Positions 9,157 to 17,791 of a stretch of DNA of 64,000 nucleotides are shown one piece after another. Source of the stretch: an uncultured Stenotrophomonas sp. (GTDB lineage Bacteria; Pseudomonadota; Gammaproteobacteria; Xanthomonadales; Xanthomonadaceae); NCBI RefSeq assembly GCF_913778665.1, contig NZ_CAJYVQ010000002.1:620001-684000 (forward strand), read 5' to 3'. The notes under the pieces were generated by a model. That model did no database searches and had not been told where the DNA came from. It saw nothing but the letters and a program-made list of their open reading frames with translations. The number at the start of each line of letters is the position of its first letter. Within the stretch, counting starts at the first letter, position 1. The position numbers were made by a program, and so were the translations under genes.

Positions 9157-10266
9157 ATGAAGCTGCGTATCCTCACGCTCGGCCTGGCCTCCGCCATGCT
9201 TGCCGCCTGTGGCGGTGGCAAAGGCGGCGCGCAGGACAGCCAGGTCCTGAACGTCTACAACTACAGCGATTACATCGCCGAGGACACCATCCCGACCTTC
9301 GAGAAGGAGAGCGGCATCAAGGTGACCTACGATGTGTTCGACAGCGATGAGATGGTCGAGACCAAGCTGCTGGCCGGCAACAGCGGCTACGACGTGGTGG
9401 TGCCGACCCTCAACTTCTTCGGGCGGCAGATCCAGGCCGGCGTGTTCCTGCCGCTGGACAAGAGCAAGATCCCGAACCTGGCCAACCTCGATCCGGCGGT
9501 GATGAAGCGCATCGCCACCCAGGACCCGGGCAACCAGTACGGTGTGCCGTACATGATCGGCACCACCGGCATCGGCTACAACGTGGAGATGCTGAAGCAG
9601 CGTTTCGGCGGCAGCACCGACATCGCCAGCAGCTGGGACCTGGTGTTCAAGCCGGAGAACATCAGCAAGATGAAGGACTGCGGCGTGACCATGCTGGACA
9701 CGCCGGCGGACATGATCCCGATCGCGCTGCACTACCTGGGGCTGGACCCGCACAGCGGCGACCCGGCCGAGCTGCAGAAGGCGGCCGACCTGCTGAAGTC
9801 GATCCGCCCGTACGTGCAGAATTTCCACTCCTCGCAGTACGTGGGTTCGCTGGCCAACGGCGGCACCTGCCTGGTGGTGGGCTGGTCGGGTGACATCATC
9901 CAGGCCCGCGACCGCGCCGAGGAAGCCAGCAACGGCGTGCACGTGGCCTACTCGATCCCGAAGGAAGGCGCCCCGCAGTGGTTTGACATGCTGGCGATCC
10001 CGAAGGATGCCAAGCACCCGGAAGCGGCCTACAAGTTCATCAATTACCTGCTGGAACCGAAGGTCGCCGCGGCCAACACCAACTTCATCCACTACGCCAA
10101 CCCGATCCCGACCGCCACCCCGCTGGTGGACGAGGCGATCCGCACCGACCCGACCATCTATCCGCCGGCCGATGTGGCCGGGAAGATGTTCACCTATTCG
10201 ATCAACACGCCGGAGACCGACAAGCTCTACACCCGGCTGTGGACCGAGGTGAAGACCGGCAGGTGA
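9157..10266 (+). CDS. potF: Putrescine/spermidine-binding lipoprotein of ABC importer
   Basis: This is a 369-residue extracytoplasmic solute-binding protein. A lipobox ends at Cys18 (SAMLAAC). The mature chain begins with a PotD/PotF-type strand, LNVYNYSDYIAEDTIPTFEKE. VPYMIGTTGIGYN and MLDTPADMIPIALHYLGLDP are further family motifs. It would deliver putrescine to PotGHI. Here potF is separated from potGHI by an efflux operon and has its own terminator downstream. It lies 91 bp after puuA on the same strand. Confidence 0.9.
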   Translation: MKLRILTLGLASAMLAACGGGKGGAQDSQVLNVYNYSDYIAEDTIPTFEKESGIKVTYDVFDSDEMVETKLLAGNSGYDVVVPTLNFFGRQIQAGVFLPLDKSKIPNLANLDPAVMKRIATQDPGNQYGVPYMIGTTGIGYNVEMLKQRFGGSTDIASSWDLVFKPENISKMKDCGVTMLDTPADMIPIALHYLGLDPHSGDPAELQKAADLLKSIRPYVQNFHSSQYVGSLANGGTCLVVGWSGDIIQARDRAEEASNGVHVAYSIPKEGAPQWFDMLAIPKDAKHPEAAYKFINYLLEPKVAAANTNFIHYANPIPTATPLVDEAIRTDPTIYPPADVAGKMFTYSINTPETDKLYTRLWTEVKTGR

Positions 10267-10278
10267 TGTGACGGCAGC

Positions 10279-10295
10279 GCCGGGCCATGCCCGGC
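10279..10295. repeat. GCCGGGC-CAT-GCCCGGC palindrome
   Basis: A seven-base stem around CAT in the potF-emrA gap. The same unit occurs at 14697-14713 and 41423-41443, so it is a dispersed repeat. Confidence 0.6.
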
Positions 10296-10322
10296 GGCGG
10301 CCGGCAGGCATCGGCGCACAGG

Positions 10323-10353
10323 AAACGGAGGCCAACGGCCTCCGTTTTTTTTT
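10323..10353 (+). terminator. Rho-independent terminator after potF
   Basis: ACGGAGGCC at 10325-10333 pairs perfectly with GGCCTCCGT at 10337-10345 around an AAC loop, followed by nine Ts. It should end the puuDA-potF transcript before the efflux operon. Confidence 0.9.
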
Positions 10354-10415
10354 CACCTCACCTCCGCATCCCTTCCCCTACCGTCCCGTATGGCACCGAC
10401 CAACGCCTCGAGACA

Positions 10416-11579
10416 ATGACCGAAAAGCCCCAGCGTGCAGATGCCACGCCTGACGAAACCCCCTCCGCCGGTGACAAGCCTTCGCCGCTGAAGAATCCCC
10501 GGGTCCGCTGGACGCTGGCGATCATCGGTATCGTCGTGGTCATCACCCTGGTTGCCTGGCTGATCTACCACCTGCTGGTCGGCCGCTACCTGCAGGACAC
10601 CAACAACGCCTACCTGCAGGCCGACGCGGTAGCGGTGGCGCCGCGCATCAATGGCTATGTGACCGAGGTGCTGGTGCAGGACAACCAGTGGGTCAAGGCC
10701 GGCGAACCACTGCTGCGCATCGACCCGCGTACCTATCGCGCGACGCTCGACCAGGCCGAGGCAGTGATCGCCGTACGCGAAGCCGACATCGCCGCCGCTG
10801 CCGCTGGGGTGCAGGGGCAGCAGTCCAGCCTGCTGCAGGCGCGCACCCAGCTCACTGCCGCCAGCGCCTCGCTGCGCTTCGGCAAGGCCGAACTGGCCCG
10901 CTTCACCCCGCTGGCGGCCAGTGGTGCCGATACCCATGAACATGTTGAGAGCCTGCGCCACGACGTCGAACGCGCGCAGGCCCAGTACGATGCGGCCAAG
11001 GCGCAGATCCAGGCCGCGCAGAGCCAGATCGAAGCCAGCCAGGCCCAGCTTGAGCAGGCGCAGGCCGGACTGAAGCAGGCGCAGGCCGATGCCGCGCAGG
11101 CGCGGGTGGCGTTCGAGGACACCGAGCTGCGTGCGCGCATCGATGGCCGTGTCGGCAACAAGACCGTGCAGGTGGGCCAGTTTGTGGCTGCCGGCACCCG
11201 CACCATGACCATCGTGCCGGTCGAATCGCTGTACCTCAGTGCCAACTTCAAGGAAACCCAGGTGGGCCTGATGCGGGCCGGGCAGCCGGCCGAGATCAAG
11301 GTCGATGCGCTGCCTGGCACCACGCTGCGCGGCACGGTGGAGAGCATTTCACCGGGTACCGGCTCGCAGTTCGCGCTGCTGCCGCCGCAGAACGCCACCG
11401 GCAACTTCACCAAGGTGGTGCAGCGCGTGCCGGTCCGCATCCGGGTGGACGCCGGTGCAGAAGCACGCAAGGTGCTGGTGCCGGGCATGTCGGTGGAAGT
11501 AACCGTCGATACCCGCAACGCCAAGGATGCACGCGAGCGCACGCGTGACGAGGCCGAAGGCACGGTCGCGCCGGCGCGA
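10416..11579 (+). CDS. emrA: EmrA-type membrane fusion protein of tripartite efflux pump
   Basis: The coding region runs to the stop at 11582 and encodes 388 residues. A cytoplasmic tail is followed by one membrane segment at about 32-54 (WTLAIIGIVVVITLVAWLI), a lipoyl/barrel half (TNNAYLQADAVAVAPRINGYV) and a long Gln/Ala-rich coiled coil at about 100-230. The second barrel half contains LRARIDGRVGNKTVQVGQFV. EmrA proteins bridge an MFS pump and an outer-membrane channel. The stop overlaps the start of emrB (ATGA). The ATG at 10416 is chosen because upstream in-frame codons lie in the terminator. Confidence 0.9.
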
Positions 11580-13135
11580 TGAGCACCGCTGTCGCCTCTG
11601 CTGCGCCCGCCGCCGATGGCAAGGCCGATGCGAGTGCCTGGCTGGCCGTCGCAGCCGGCACCATCGGCTCGTTCATGGCCACGCTGGACATCTCCATCGT
11701 CAACGCCGCACTGCCCACCATCCAGGGCGAAGTGGGCGCCAGTGGCACCGAAGGCACCTGGATCTCCACTGCCTTCCTTGTCTCGGAAATCGTGATGATT
11801 CCGCTGACCGGCTGGTTCGTGCGCACGCTGGGCCTGCGCACCTTCCTGCTGATCTGCGCCACGCTGTTCACCGCCTTCTCCGTGATGTGCGGCCTGGCCG
11901 ATTCGCTGCCGATGATGATCGCTGGACGGGTAGGGCAGGGGTTTGCCGGTGGAGCGCTGATCCCGACCGCGCTGACCATCGTCGGCACGCGGCTGCCGCC
12001 GAAGCAGCAGCCCCTGGGTACGGCGTTGTTCGGCATGACCGTGATCCTGGGCCCGGTGATCGGCCCCCTGCTGGGCGGCTGGTTGACCGAGAACGTCAGC
12101 TGGCACTATGCGTTCTTCATCAACGTGCCGATCTGCGCCGGCCTGGTGGCCCTGTTGCTGCTGGGCCTGCCGCATGAAAGGTCTGATTGGGGTGGCCTGC
12201 TGCGTGCGGACTGGCTGGGCATCATCGGCATGACCGCAGGCCTTTCCGCGCTGACCGTGGTGCTGGAAGATGGCCAGCGCGAGCGCTGGTTCGAATCCAC
12301 CATGATCGTGGTGCTCAGCATCGTCTCGGTGCTGGGCTTCGCGCTGTTGGCGCTCTCGCAGTTCACCAGCAAGGCGCCGGTCATACGCCTCAACATCCTG
12401 TTCCAGCGCAGTTTCGGTGCGGTGTTTGTGATGGTGATGGCGGTGGGCATGATCCTGTTCGGCGTCATGTACATGATTCCGCAGTTCCTGGCGATCATCG
12501 CTGGCTACAACACCGAGCAGGCTGGCTATGTGCTGCTGTTGGCCGGCCTGCCCACCATCCTGCTGATGCCGTTGATGCCGAAGATGCTGGAAACGGTCGA
12601 CGTGCGCATCATGGTGTTCGGCGGCATGCTGTGCTTCGCTGCGGCCTGCTTCGTCAATCTGGGGCTGACACCGGACAGCATCGGCCCGCACTTCGTCATC
12701 GGCCAGCTGCTGCAGGGCTGCGGGCTGGCGCTGGCGATGATGGCGCTGAACCAGGCCGCCATCACCTCGGTGCCGCGCGAGTACACCAGCGACGCATCGG
12801 GCCTGTTCAACGCCGCGCGCAACCTCGGCGGCTCGATCGGCTTGGCCATCATTTCCACCTTCCAGGAACGCCGCGCGACCCTGCACGTGGATGCAATCGG
12901 CAGCAGCGTCACCGCCAATTCGACCATCGCCCAGGATGCGCTGCACGCCTATGGCCAGCAGCTGGGCGATGCGACGCAGGCAATGGCCGTGCTGGCACAG
13001 ACGGTTCAGATGCAGGCGATGGTGATGGCCTACAACGACCTGTTCTGGATCTTCGGCCTGATCGTGGTGGCGACCCTGCCGCTGGTCTTCCTGCTCAAGC
13101 CCCTGCCCAAGGGCGTTCCATTGGCGATGCACTGA
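11579..13135 (+). CDS. emrB: EmrB-type MFS multidrug exporter (DHA2 family)
   Basis: This is a 518-residue transporter with about 14 membrane segments, as expected for the DHA2 drug/proton antiporter family. The first helix carries the typical GSFMATLDISIVNAALPTI motif (motif D1). GRVGQGFAGGALIPTALTI and GPLLGGWLTENVSWHYAFFINVP (motif C region) follow. It would export hydrophobic compounds through EmrA and the next gene's channel. Its start overlaps emrA and its stop shares a base with the outer-membrane factor gene (TGATG), forming one operon. Confidence 0.92.
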   Translation: MSTAVASAAPAADGKADASAWLAVAAGTIGSFMATLDISIVNAALPTIQGEVGASGTEGTWISTAFLVSEIVMIPLTGWFVRTLGLRTFLLICATLFTAFSVMCGLADSLPMMIAGRVGQGFAGGALIPTALTIVGTRLPPKQQPLGTALFGMTVILGPVIGPLLGGWLTENVSWHYAFFINVPICAGLVALLLLGLPHERSDWGGLLRADWLGIIGMTAGLSALTVVLEDGQRERWFESTMIVVLSIVSVLGFALLALSQFTSKAPVIRLNILFQRSFGAVFVMVMAVGMILFGVMYMIPQFLAIIAGYNTEQAGYVLLLAGLPTILLMPLMPKMLETVDVRIMVFGGMLCFAAACFVNLGLTPDSIGPHFVIGQLLQGCGLALAMMALNQAAITSVPREYTSDASGLFNAARNLGGSIGLAIISTFQERRATLHVDAIGSSVTANSTIAQDALHAYGQQLGDATQAMAVLAQTVQMQAMVMAYNDLFWIFGLIVVATLPLVFLLKPLPKGVPLAMH

Positions 13136-14688
13136 TGACTTCGACGACCTTGCCCCCTTCCTCGGCCCCATCCCTTCGCCTGCGCCGGCTGTGCCCGGCC
13201 GTCCTGCCGCTGCTGTTGGCCGGTTGCATGTTGGGGCCGGATTACGTGAAACCGGACGTGGCCACCGGCGCGACCGCGCAGGCGCGGCTGCCGCGCGCGG
13301 CGCAGGCCGGCGTGCAGCCTGCGACCCCACCCAGCCAGTGGTGGCGCGCGCTCAACGATCCACTGCTGGACCAGCTGGTGGACGAGGCGCTGCGCAACAG
13401 CCCCAACCTGCGCGCCGCCCAGGCCAAGCTGCTGGCCTCGCGCGCGCTGCAACGCCAGCGCCGCGCCGAGCAGCTGCCCAGTGTGGGTGCGGCGGCGGGC
13501 TACGCCAGCATCAAGGCGCCGGATTCGATTGAGAACAGCGTGCGTGGCGTGGGCGAGAACATCGCCGGCGTGGCCGAGGCCAACGGCCGCCCGCAGGAAG
13601 CGGCGCAGCTGCGCCAGCAGTTCGCCGACATCGATCTGGACACCGAACTCTACGTGGCCGGTTTCGACGCCAGCTGGGAGCTGGACCTGTTCGGTCGGCG
13701 GCGTCGCGCCGCCGAGCAGGCGGCCGCCGAAGCCGAGGCCAACGCGGCCGCCCTGGCCGATGCGCAGGTGCAGCTGGCCGCGGAGCTGACCCAAGCCTAC
13801 CTGGGCTACCGCAGCAGCCGCGAGCGTATCGCGCTGGCCGAACACAATCTTCGTGCCGCCGATGAAAGCCTGCAGCTGACCCGTCAACGCCGCCAGCGCG
13901 GCGCCGATTCCGACCTGCAGGTCGAGCGCGCGCAGGCCCAGCTGCAGCAGCAGCAGGCCGCGCTGCCGCCACTGCAGGCGCAGGCCGATGAGGCGCGCGA
14001 CGTACTGGCCCTGATGGTCGGCCGCGAGCCAGGGGCGCTGGATGCGCGGTTGGCAGCGGACCAGCCTTTGCCGGTGTTGCCGGCCAGCGTGCAGGTGGAT
14101 GACGCGGGTGCGCTGATCCAGCGCCGGCCGGATGTGCGCAAGGCCGAGCGCGAACTGGCGGCCTCCTCGGCGCAGATCGGCCAGGCGATCTCGGCCTACT
14201 TCCCGCAGGTGACCCTGCTGGGCAGCATCGGGGCGGGCGCCACATCGGTGTCTGACCTGGGGCGGGACTCGGCCGCCACCATCGTGGCCCCGTTCCTGCG
14301 CTGGTCGCTGTTCGACTTCGGCGTGAACAAGGCGCGCGTGGCCCAGGCGCGTGCCGGCAACGAGGCCCGGCTGGCGGCCTACGAGGGCACAGTGCTGGCG
14401 GCGCTGCAGGACGCCAACACCGCGTTGGCGCGCTTCGGGGCGGCCCGCCAGCAGCTGCAGGCCAGTGTCCGCGCCGAGGCCTCGGCAGACCGTTCGCTGG
14501 CACTGATGAGCCAGCGCCGGCAGGCGGGGGCCACTTCGCAGATCGACCTGCTGGACGTACAGCGCCAACGCCTGCAGGCGCAGGATGCCGCTGCCCAGGC
14601 GCGGCTGCAGTTGCTGGTGCGCTACGTGGCCCTGCAGAAGAGCCTGGGACTGGGCTGGCAGGATGCCCCGCCGGTGGCTGTGCGTTGA
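13135..14688 (+). CDS. Outer-membrane efflux lipoprotein (NodT/OprM family)
   Basis: This is a 517-residue TolC-like channel subunit. The N-terminus holds a lipobox, LLLAGCMLGPDYVKP, with Cys near residue 31. The two OEP repeats are long helices rich in Ala/Gln with SWELDLFGRRRRAAE in the first and RWSLFDFGVNKARVAQARAG in the second. RRPDVRKAERELAASSAQIG is a NodT-type signature. It completes the EmrAB pump. The ATG at 13135 overlaps the emrB stop. Confidence 0.9.
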   Translation: MTSTTLPPSSAPSLRLRRLCPAVLPLLLAGCMLGPDYVKPDVATGATAQARLPRAAQAGVQPATPPSQWWRALNDPLLDQLVDEALRNSPNLRAAQAKLLASRALQRQRRAEQLPSVGAAAGYASIKAPDSIENSVRGVGENIAGVAEANGRPQEAAQLRQQFADIDLDTELYVAGFDASWELDLFGRRRRAAEQAAAEAEANAAALADAQVQLAAELTQAYLGYRSSRERIALAEHNLRAADESLQLTRQRRQRGADSDLQVERAQAQLQQQQAALPPLQAQADEARDVLALMVGREPGALDARLAADQPLPVLPASVQVDDAGALIQRRPDVRKAERELAASSAQIGQAISAYFPQVTLLGSIGAGATSVSDLGRDSAATIVAPFLRWSLFDFGVNKARVAQARAGNEARLAAYEGTVLAALQDANTALARFGAARQQLQASVRAEASADRSLALMSQRRQAGATSQIDLLDVQRQRLQAQDAAAQARLQLLVRYVALQKSLGLGWQDAPPVAVR

Positions 14689-14696
14689 CCCTTTCC

Positions 14697-14713
14697 GCCG
14701 GGCCATGCCCGGC
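14697..14713. repeat. GCCGGGC-CAT-GCCCGGC palindrome
   Basis: Second copy of the unit also seen at 10279-10295, here 8 bp after the outer-membrane factor stop. No T-run follows it. Confidence 0.6.
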
Positions 14714-14820
14714 GAGCGCAGTGGCCTGGCGTCCCGCGCCCGCCACAGCACGTCATACCGCCATCGCCCCCCGGCCGGTAGAATGGCGGCCGCTGTCCAC
14801 CGCTCGCTCCCGGAGCCCCC

Positions 14821-15957
14821 ATGCCCGTTGAAGCCCAGCCGGTAGCCGCCGTCGTCGACACGACCGGTGCGCCCGGCTACCTTTCCATTCGTGACCTGCG
14901 CAAGGAATTCGACGGTTTCGTCGCCGTCGACGACGTCAATCTGGACGTGCGCAAGGGCGAGATCTTTGCCCTGCTCGGTGGCTCCGGCAGTGGTAAATCG
15001 ACCCTGCTGCGCTGCCTCGGTGGCTTCGAGACGCCCACCAAGGGCAGCATCACCCTCGATGGCCAACGCCTGGACGCGCTGCCGCCGTACCAGCGGCCCG
15101 TCAACATGATGTTCCAGTCCTACGCCCTGTTCCCGCATATGACGGTCGAGCAGAACATCGCCTTCGGGCTGAAGCAGGATGGCCTGGGCAAGGACGCGAT
15201 CAGCAAGCGCGTCGGCGAGATGCTGGACCTGGTGCAGATGGGCCATCTGGGCAAGCGCAAGCCGCACCAGCTCTCCGGTGGCCAGCAGCAGCGCGTGGCG
15301 CTGGCGCGGTCGCTGGCCAAGGGGCCGAAGCTGCTGCTGCTGGACGAGCCGATGGGCGCACTGGACAAGAAGCTGCGCTCGCAGATGCAGCTGGAACTGG
15401 TCAGCATCATCGAATCGTCGGGCGTGACCTGCGTGATGGTCACCCACGACCAGGAAGAAGCGATGACCATGGCTACCCGCATCGCGGTGATGGATGCGGG
15501 CTGGATCCAGCAGGTCGGCAAGCCCGACGAGGTCTACGAGCAGCCGGCCAACCGCTTCGTCGCCGAGTTCATCGGTTCGGTCAACCTGTTCGACGGGGTG
15601 ATCGACGAGGACCTGCCTGAGTACGTGACCGTGCGCTCGCCGCTGTTCCCGGCGCCGATCTACATCGCGCACGGCATCACCTGCTATGAAGGGCAGCCGG
15701 TCGCGTTCGCGCTGCGCCCGGAGAAGGTGATGATCGGCAAGGACGAGCCGGAAGGGCACACCAACAAGGCCCAGGGCGTGATCGAGGACATCGCCTATTT
15801 CGGCAGCCACTCGGTCTACCACGTGCGCCTGCCCAGCGGTGCCAAGGTGCTGGCCAACTTCGCCAACTCGCAGCGCTGGGCCAGCGATGGCCTGACCTGG
15901 GGCGACAGCGTGTGGGTGCACTGGCGCGACAACGACGGCGTGGTGCTCACCTCATGA
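14821..15957 (+). CDS. potG: Putrescine ABC importer ATP-binding subunit
   Basis: This is a 378-residue ABC ATPase with Walker A GGSGSGKS at 53-60, Q-loop MFQSYALFPHM, signature LSGGQ at 151-155, Walker B LLLLDEPMGALD and the H-loop VMVTHDQEEAM. A C-terminal TOBE-like regulatory domain includes ALRPEKVMIG. Length and the DEPMGALDKKLR variant fit PotG/PotA. It overlaps potH (ATGA). Confidence 0.92.
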   Translation: MPVEAQPVAAVVDTTGAPGYLSIRDLRKEFDGFVAVDDVNLDVRKGEIFALLGGSGSGKSTLLRCLGGFETPTKGSITLDGQRLDALPPYQRPVNMMFQSYALFPHMTVEQNIAFGLKQDGLGKDAISKRVGEMLDLVQMGHLGKRKPHQLSGGQQQRVALARSLAKGPKLLLLDEPMGALDKKLRSQMQLELVSIIESSGVTCVMVTHDQEEAMTMATRIAVMDAGWIQQVGKPDEVYEQPANRFVAEFIGSVNLFDGVIDEDLPEYVTVRSPLFPAPIYIAHGITCYEGQPVAFALRPEKVMIGKDEPEGHTNKAQGVIEDIAYFGSHSVYHVRLPSGAKVLANFANSQRWASDGLTWGDSVWVHWRDNDGVVLTS

Positions 15958-16886
15958 GCGTCGCCGGCCTGAAGCGCTGGCTGCCGGGGCTGCGTGCCAC
16001 GGTGATCGGCATTCCGTACCTGTGGCTGCTGCTGTTCTTCGCAGTGCCGTTCCTGATCGTGCTGATGATCAGCTTCTCGCTCAGCCGGGTCGGCTCGCCG
16101 CCGTATACCTGGCTGCTGCAGTACGTGGACGGCGGCTTCTCGCTGAAGCTGAACCTGGAAAACTACCTGGCGCTGTTCCGCGATTCGATCTATGCGCAGG
16201 CGTTCCTGAGTTCGATCAAGATCGCGGCGATTTCCACCTTCCTGACCCTGCTGATCGGCTACCCGATGGCCTATGCCATCGCCCGCCTGTCACCGGCCGC
16301 GCGCAACGTGGCGATGATGCTGGTGGTGCTGCCGTCGTGGACCTCGTTCCTGATCCGCGTGTATGCGTGGAAGGCAATCCTGGACCGCAATGGCCTGCTC
16401 GACCAGTTCCTGCAGTTCACCGGCCTGCAGTCGCTGATGACCAGCCTGGGCCTGCCCAAGCTGCAGCTGATCGATACGCCGACCGCAGCCTACATCGGCA
16501 TCGTCTACTGCTACCTGCCGTTCATGGTGCTGCCGCTGTACGCCAACCTGGTCAAGCATGACCACCGCCTGCTGGAAGCGGCCTACGACCTCGGTGCCAG
16601 GCCCTGGCAGGCGTTCCTGCGCATCACCCTGCCGTTGTCCAAGGCGGGCATCATCGCCGGCTGCATGCTGGTGATGATTCCGGCCATCGGTGAATTCGTG
16701 ATTCCGGAAATGCTGGGTGGCTCGGAGACACTGATGGTGGGCCGCCAGCTGTGGAACGAGTTCTTCAACAACCGCAACTGGCCGGGGGCCTCGGCGATGG
16801 CGGTGGCGATGATCCTGTTGCTGCTGGTGCCGATCCTGCTGTTCAACCGTTCCCAGCAGCGTTTGCTGGAAGGGAAACAGGCATGA
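15954..16886 (+). CDS. potH: Putrescine ABC importer permease
   Basis: This is a 310-residue integral membrane protein with six predicted helices, starting MSVAGLKRWLPG at the ATG overlapping potG. The permease EAA loop reads EAAYDLGARPWQAFLRITLPLSKAG and docks to the PotG ATPase. GEFVIPEMLGGSETLMVG near the C-terminus is typical of PotH. Its stop overlaps the potI start. Confidence 0.92.
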   Translation: MSVAGLKRWLPGLRATVIGIPYLWLLLFFAVPFLIVLMISFSLSRVGSPPYTWLLQYVDGGFSLKLNLENYLALFRDSIYAQAFLSSIKIAAISTFLTLLIGYPMAYAIARLSPAARNVAMMLVVLPSWTSFLIRVYAWKAILDRNGLLDQFLQFTGLQSLMTSLGLPKLQLIDTPTAAYIGIVYCYLPFMVLPLYANLVKHDHRLLEAAYDLGARPWQAFLRITLPLSKAGIIAGCMLVMIPAIGEFVIPEMLGGSETLMVGRQLWNEFFNNRNWPGASAMAVAMILLLLVPILLFNRSQQRLLEGKQA

Positions 16887-17725
16887 GCCCGCGTACCGTC
16901 AAGGGCCTGGGACTGGGCGTGCTGCTGCTGGGCTTCGCGTTCCTGTACCTTCCGATCCTGCTGTTGATGTTCTATTCGTTCAACAGCTCGCGGCTGGCGA
17001 TGGTCTGGGCCGGGTTCTCCACCCGTGCCTACAGCGACCTGTTCGCCGACCGTGCGCTGATGGACGCGATGTGGACCAGCCTGGTGGTGGCGTTCTGGAC
17101 CGCCTGTACCGCCACCGTGCTGGGCACGCTGGCCGCCATGGTGATGACCCGCTTCAAGCGTTTCCGCGGCAAGCCGCTGTTCGGCGCACTGGTCACTGCA
17201 CCGCTGGTGATGCCGGACGTCATCCTCGGTTTCTCGCTGATGGCGTTGCTGGCCTCGATGGGGGCGATTCCCGGCTTCCCGGCACGCGGCCTGACCACCA
17301 TCTGGATCGCGCACGTCACCTTCACCCTGTGCTTCGTCACCGTGGTGGTGTCTTCGCGCCTGCAGGAAATGGACCTGTCGCTGGAAGAAGCGGCGATGGA
17401 CCTGGGCGCGAGCCGGTTGACCGTATTCGGCCGCATCACCCTGCCGATCATCGCACCGGCGCTGGTGGCGGGTTGGTTGCTGGCCTTCACCCTGTCGCTG
17501 GATGACGTGGTGGTTGCCAGCTTCGTCGCCACACCGGGCTCGACCACGCTGCCGATGAAGGTGTTCGCTTCGGTGCGCATGGGTATCAGCCCGAAGATCA
17601 ATGCGCTGGCCACGCTGCTGGTGTCAGCGGTGTCGATCGCCGCGGTGATCGGCTGGTACATCAATGCGCGAGCAGAAAAGCGCCGCCAGCGCGATCTGCA
17701 GCTGGCGAGGCAGGACAACGGCTGA
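16883..17725 (+). CDS. potI: Putrescine ABC importer permease
   Basis: This is a 280-residue permease with six predicted membrane helices, starting MSPRTVKGLG. The EAA loop is EEAAMDLGASRLTVFGRITLP. LLAFTLSLDDVVVASFVATPGSTTLPMKVF is characteristic of PotI/PotC. It ends the potGHI unit, 66 bp before the semialdehyde dehydrogenase gene. Confidence 0.92.
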   Translation: MSPRTVKGLGLGVLLLGFAFLYLPILLLMFYSFNSSRLAMVWAGFSTRAYSDLFADRALMDAMWTSLVVAFWTACTATVLGTLAAMVMTRFKRFRGKPLFGALVTAPLVMPDVILGFSLMALLASMGAIPGFPARGLTTIWIAHVTFTLCFVTVVVSSRLQEMDLSLEEAAMDLGASRLTVFGRITLPIIAPALVAGWLLAFTLSLDDVVVASFVATPGSTTLPMKVFASVRMGISPKINALATLLVSAVSIAAVIGWYINARAEKRRQRDLQLARQDNG

Positions 17726-17791
17726 CGCCGCAGCTACATACGGCTCACGGCCGGCGGCGCACAATGGGGGTCACCCTGATGGAGATCCCCC

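Noticed and set aside
10733-13330. 865-codon minus-strand open frame across emrA/emrB
   Set aside because: It is antisense to the EmrAB genes and low-complexity, so it is a by-product of high GC.
13030-15921. 963-codon minus-strand open frame across the outer-membrane factor and potG
   Set aside because: It is antisense to two clear genes, and its product is compositionally biased with no domain.
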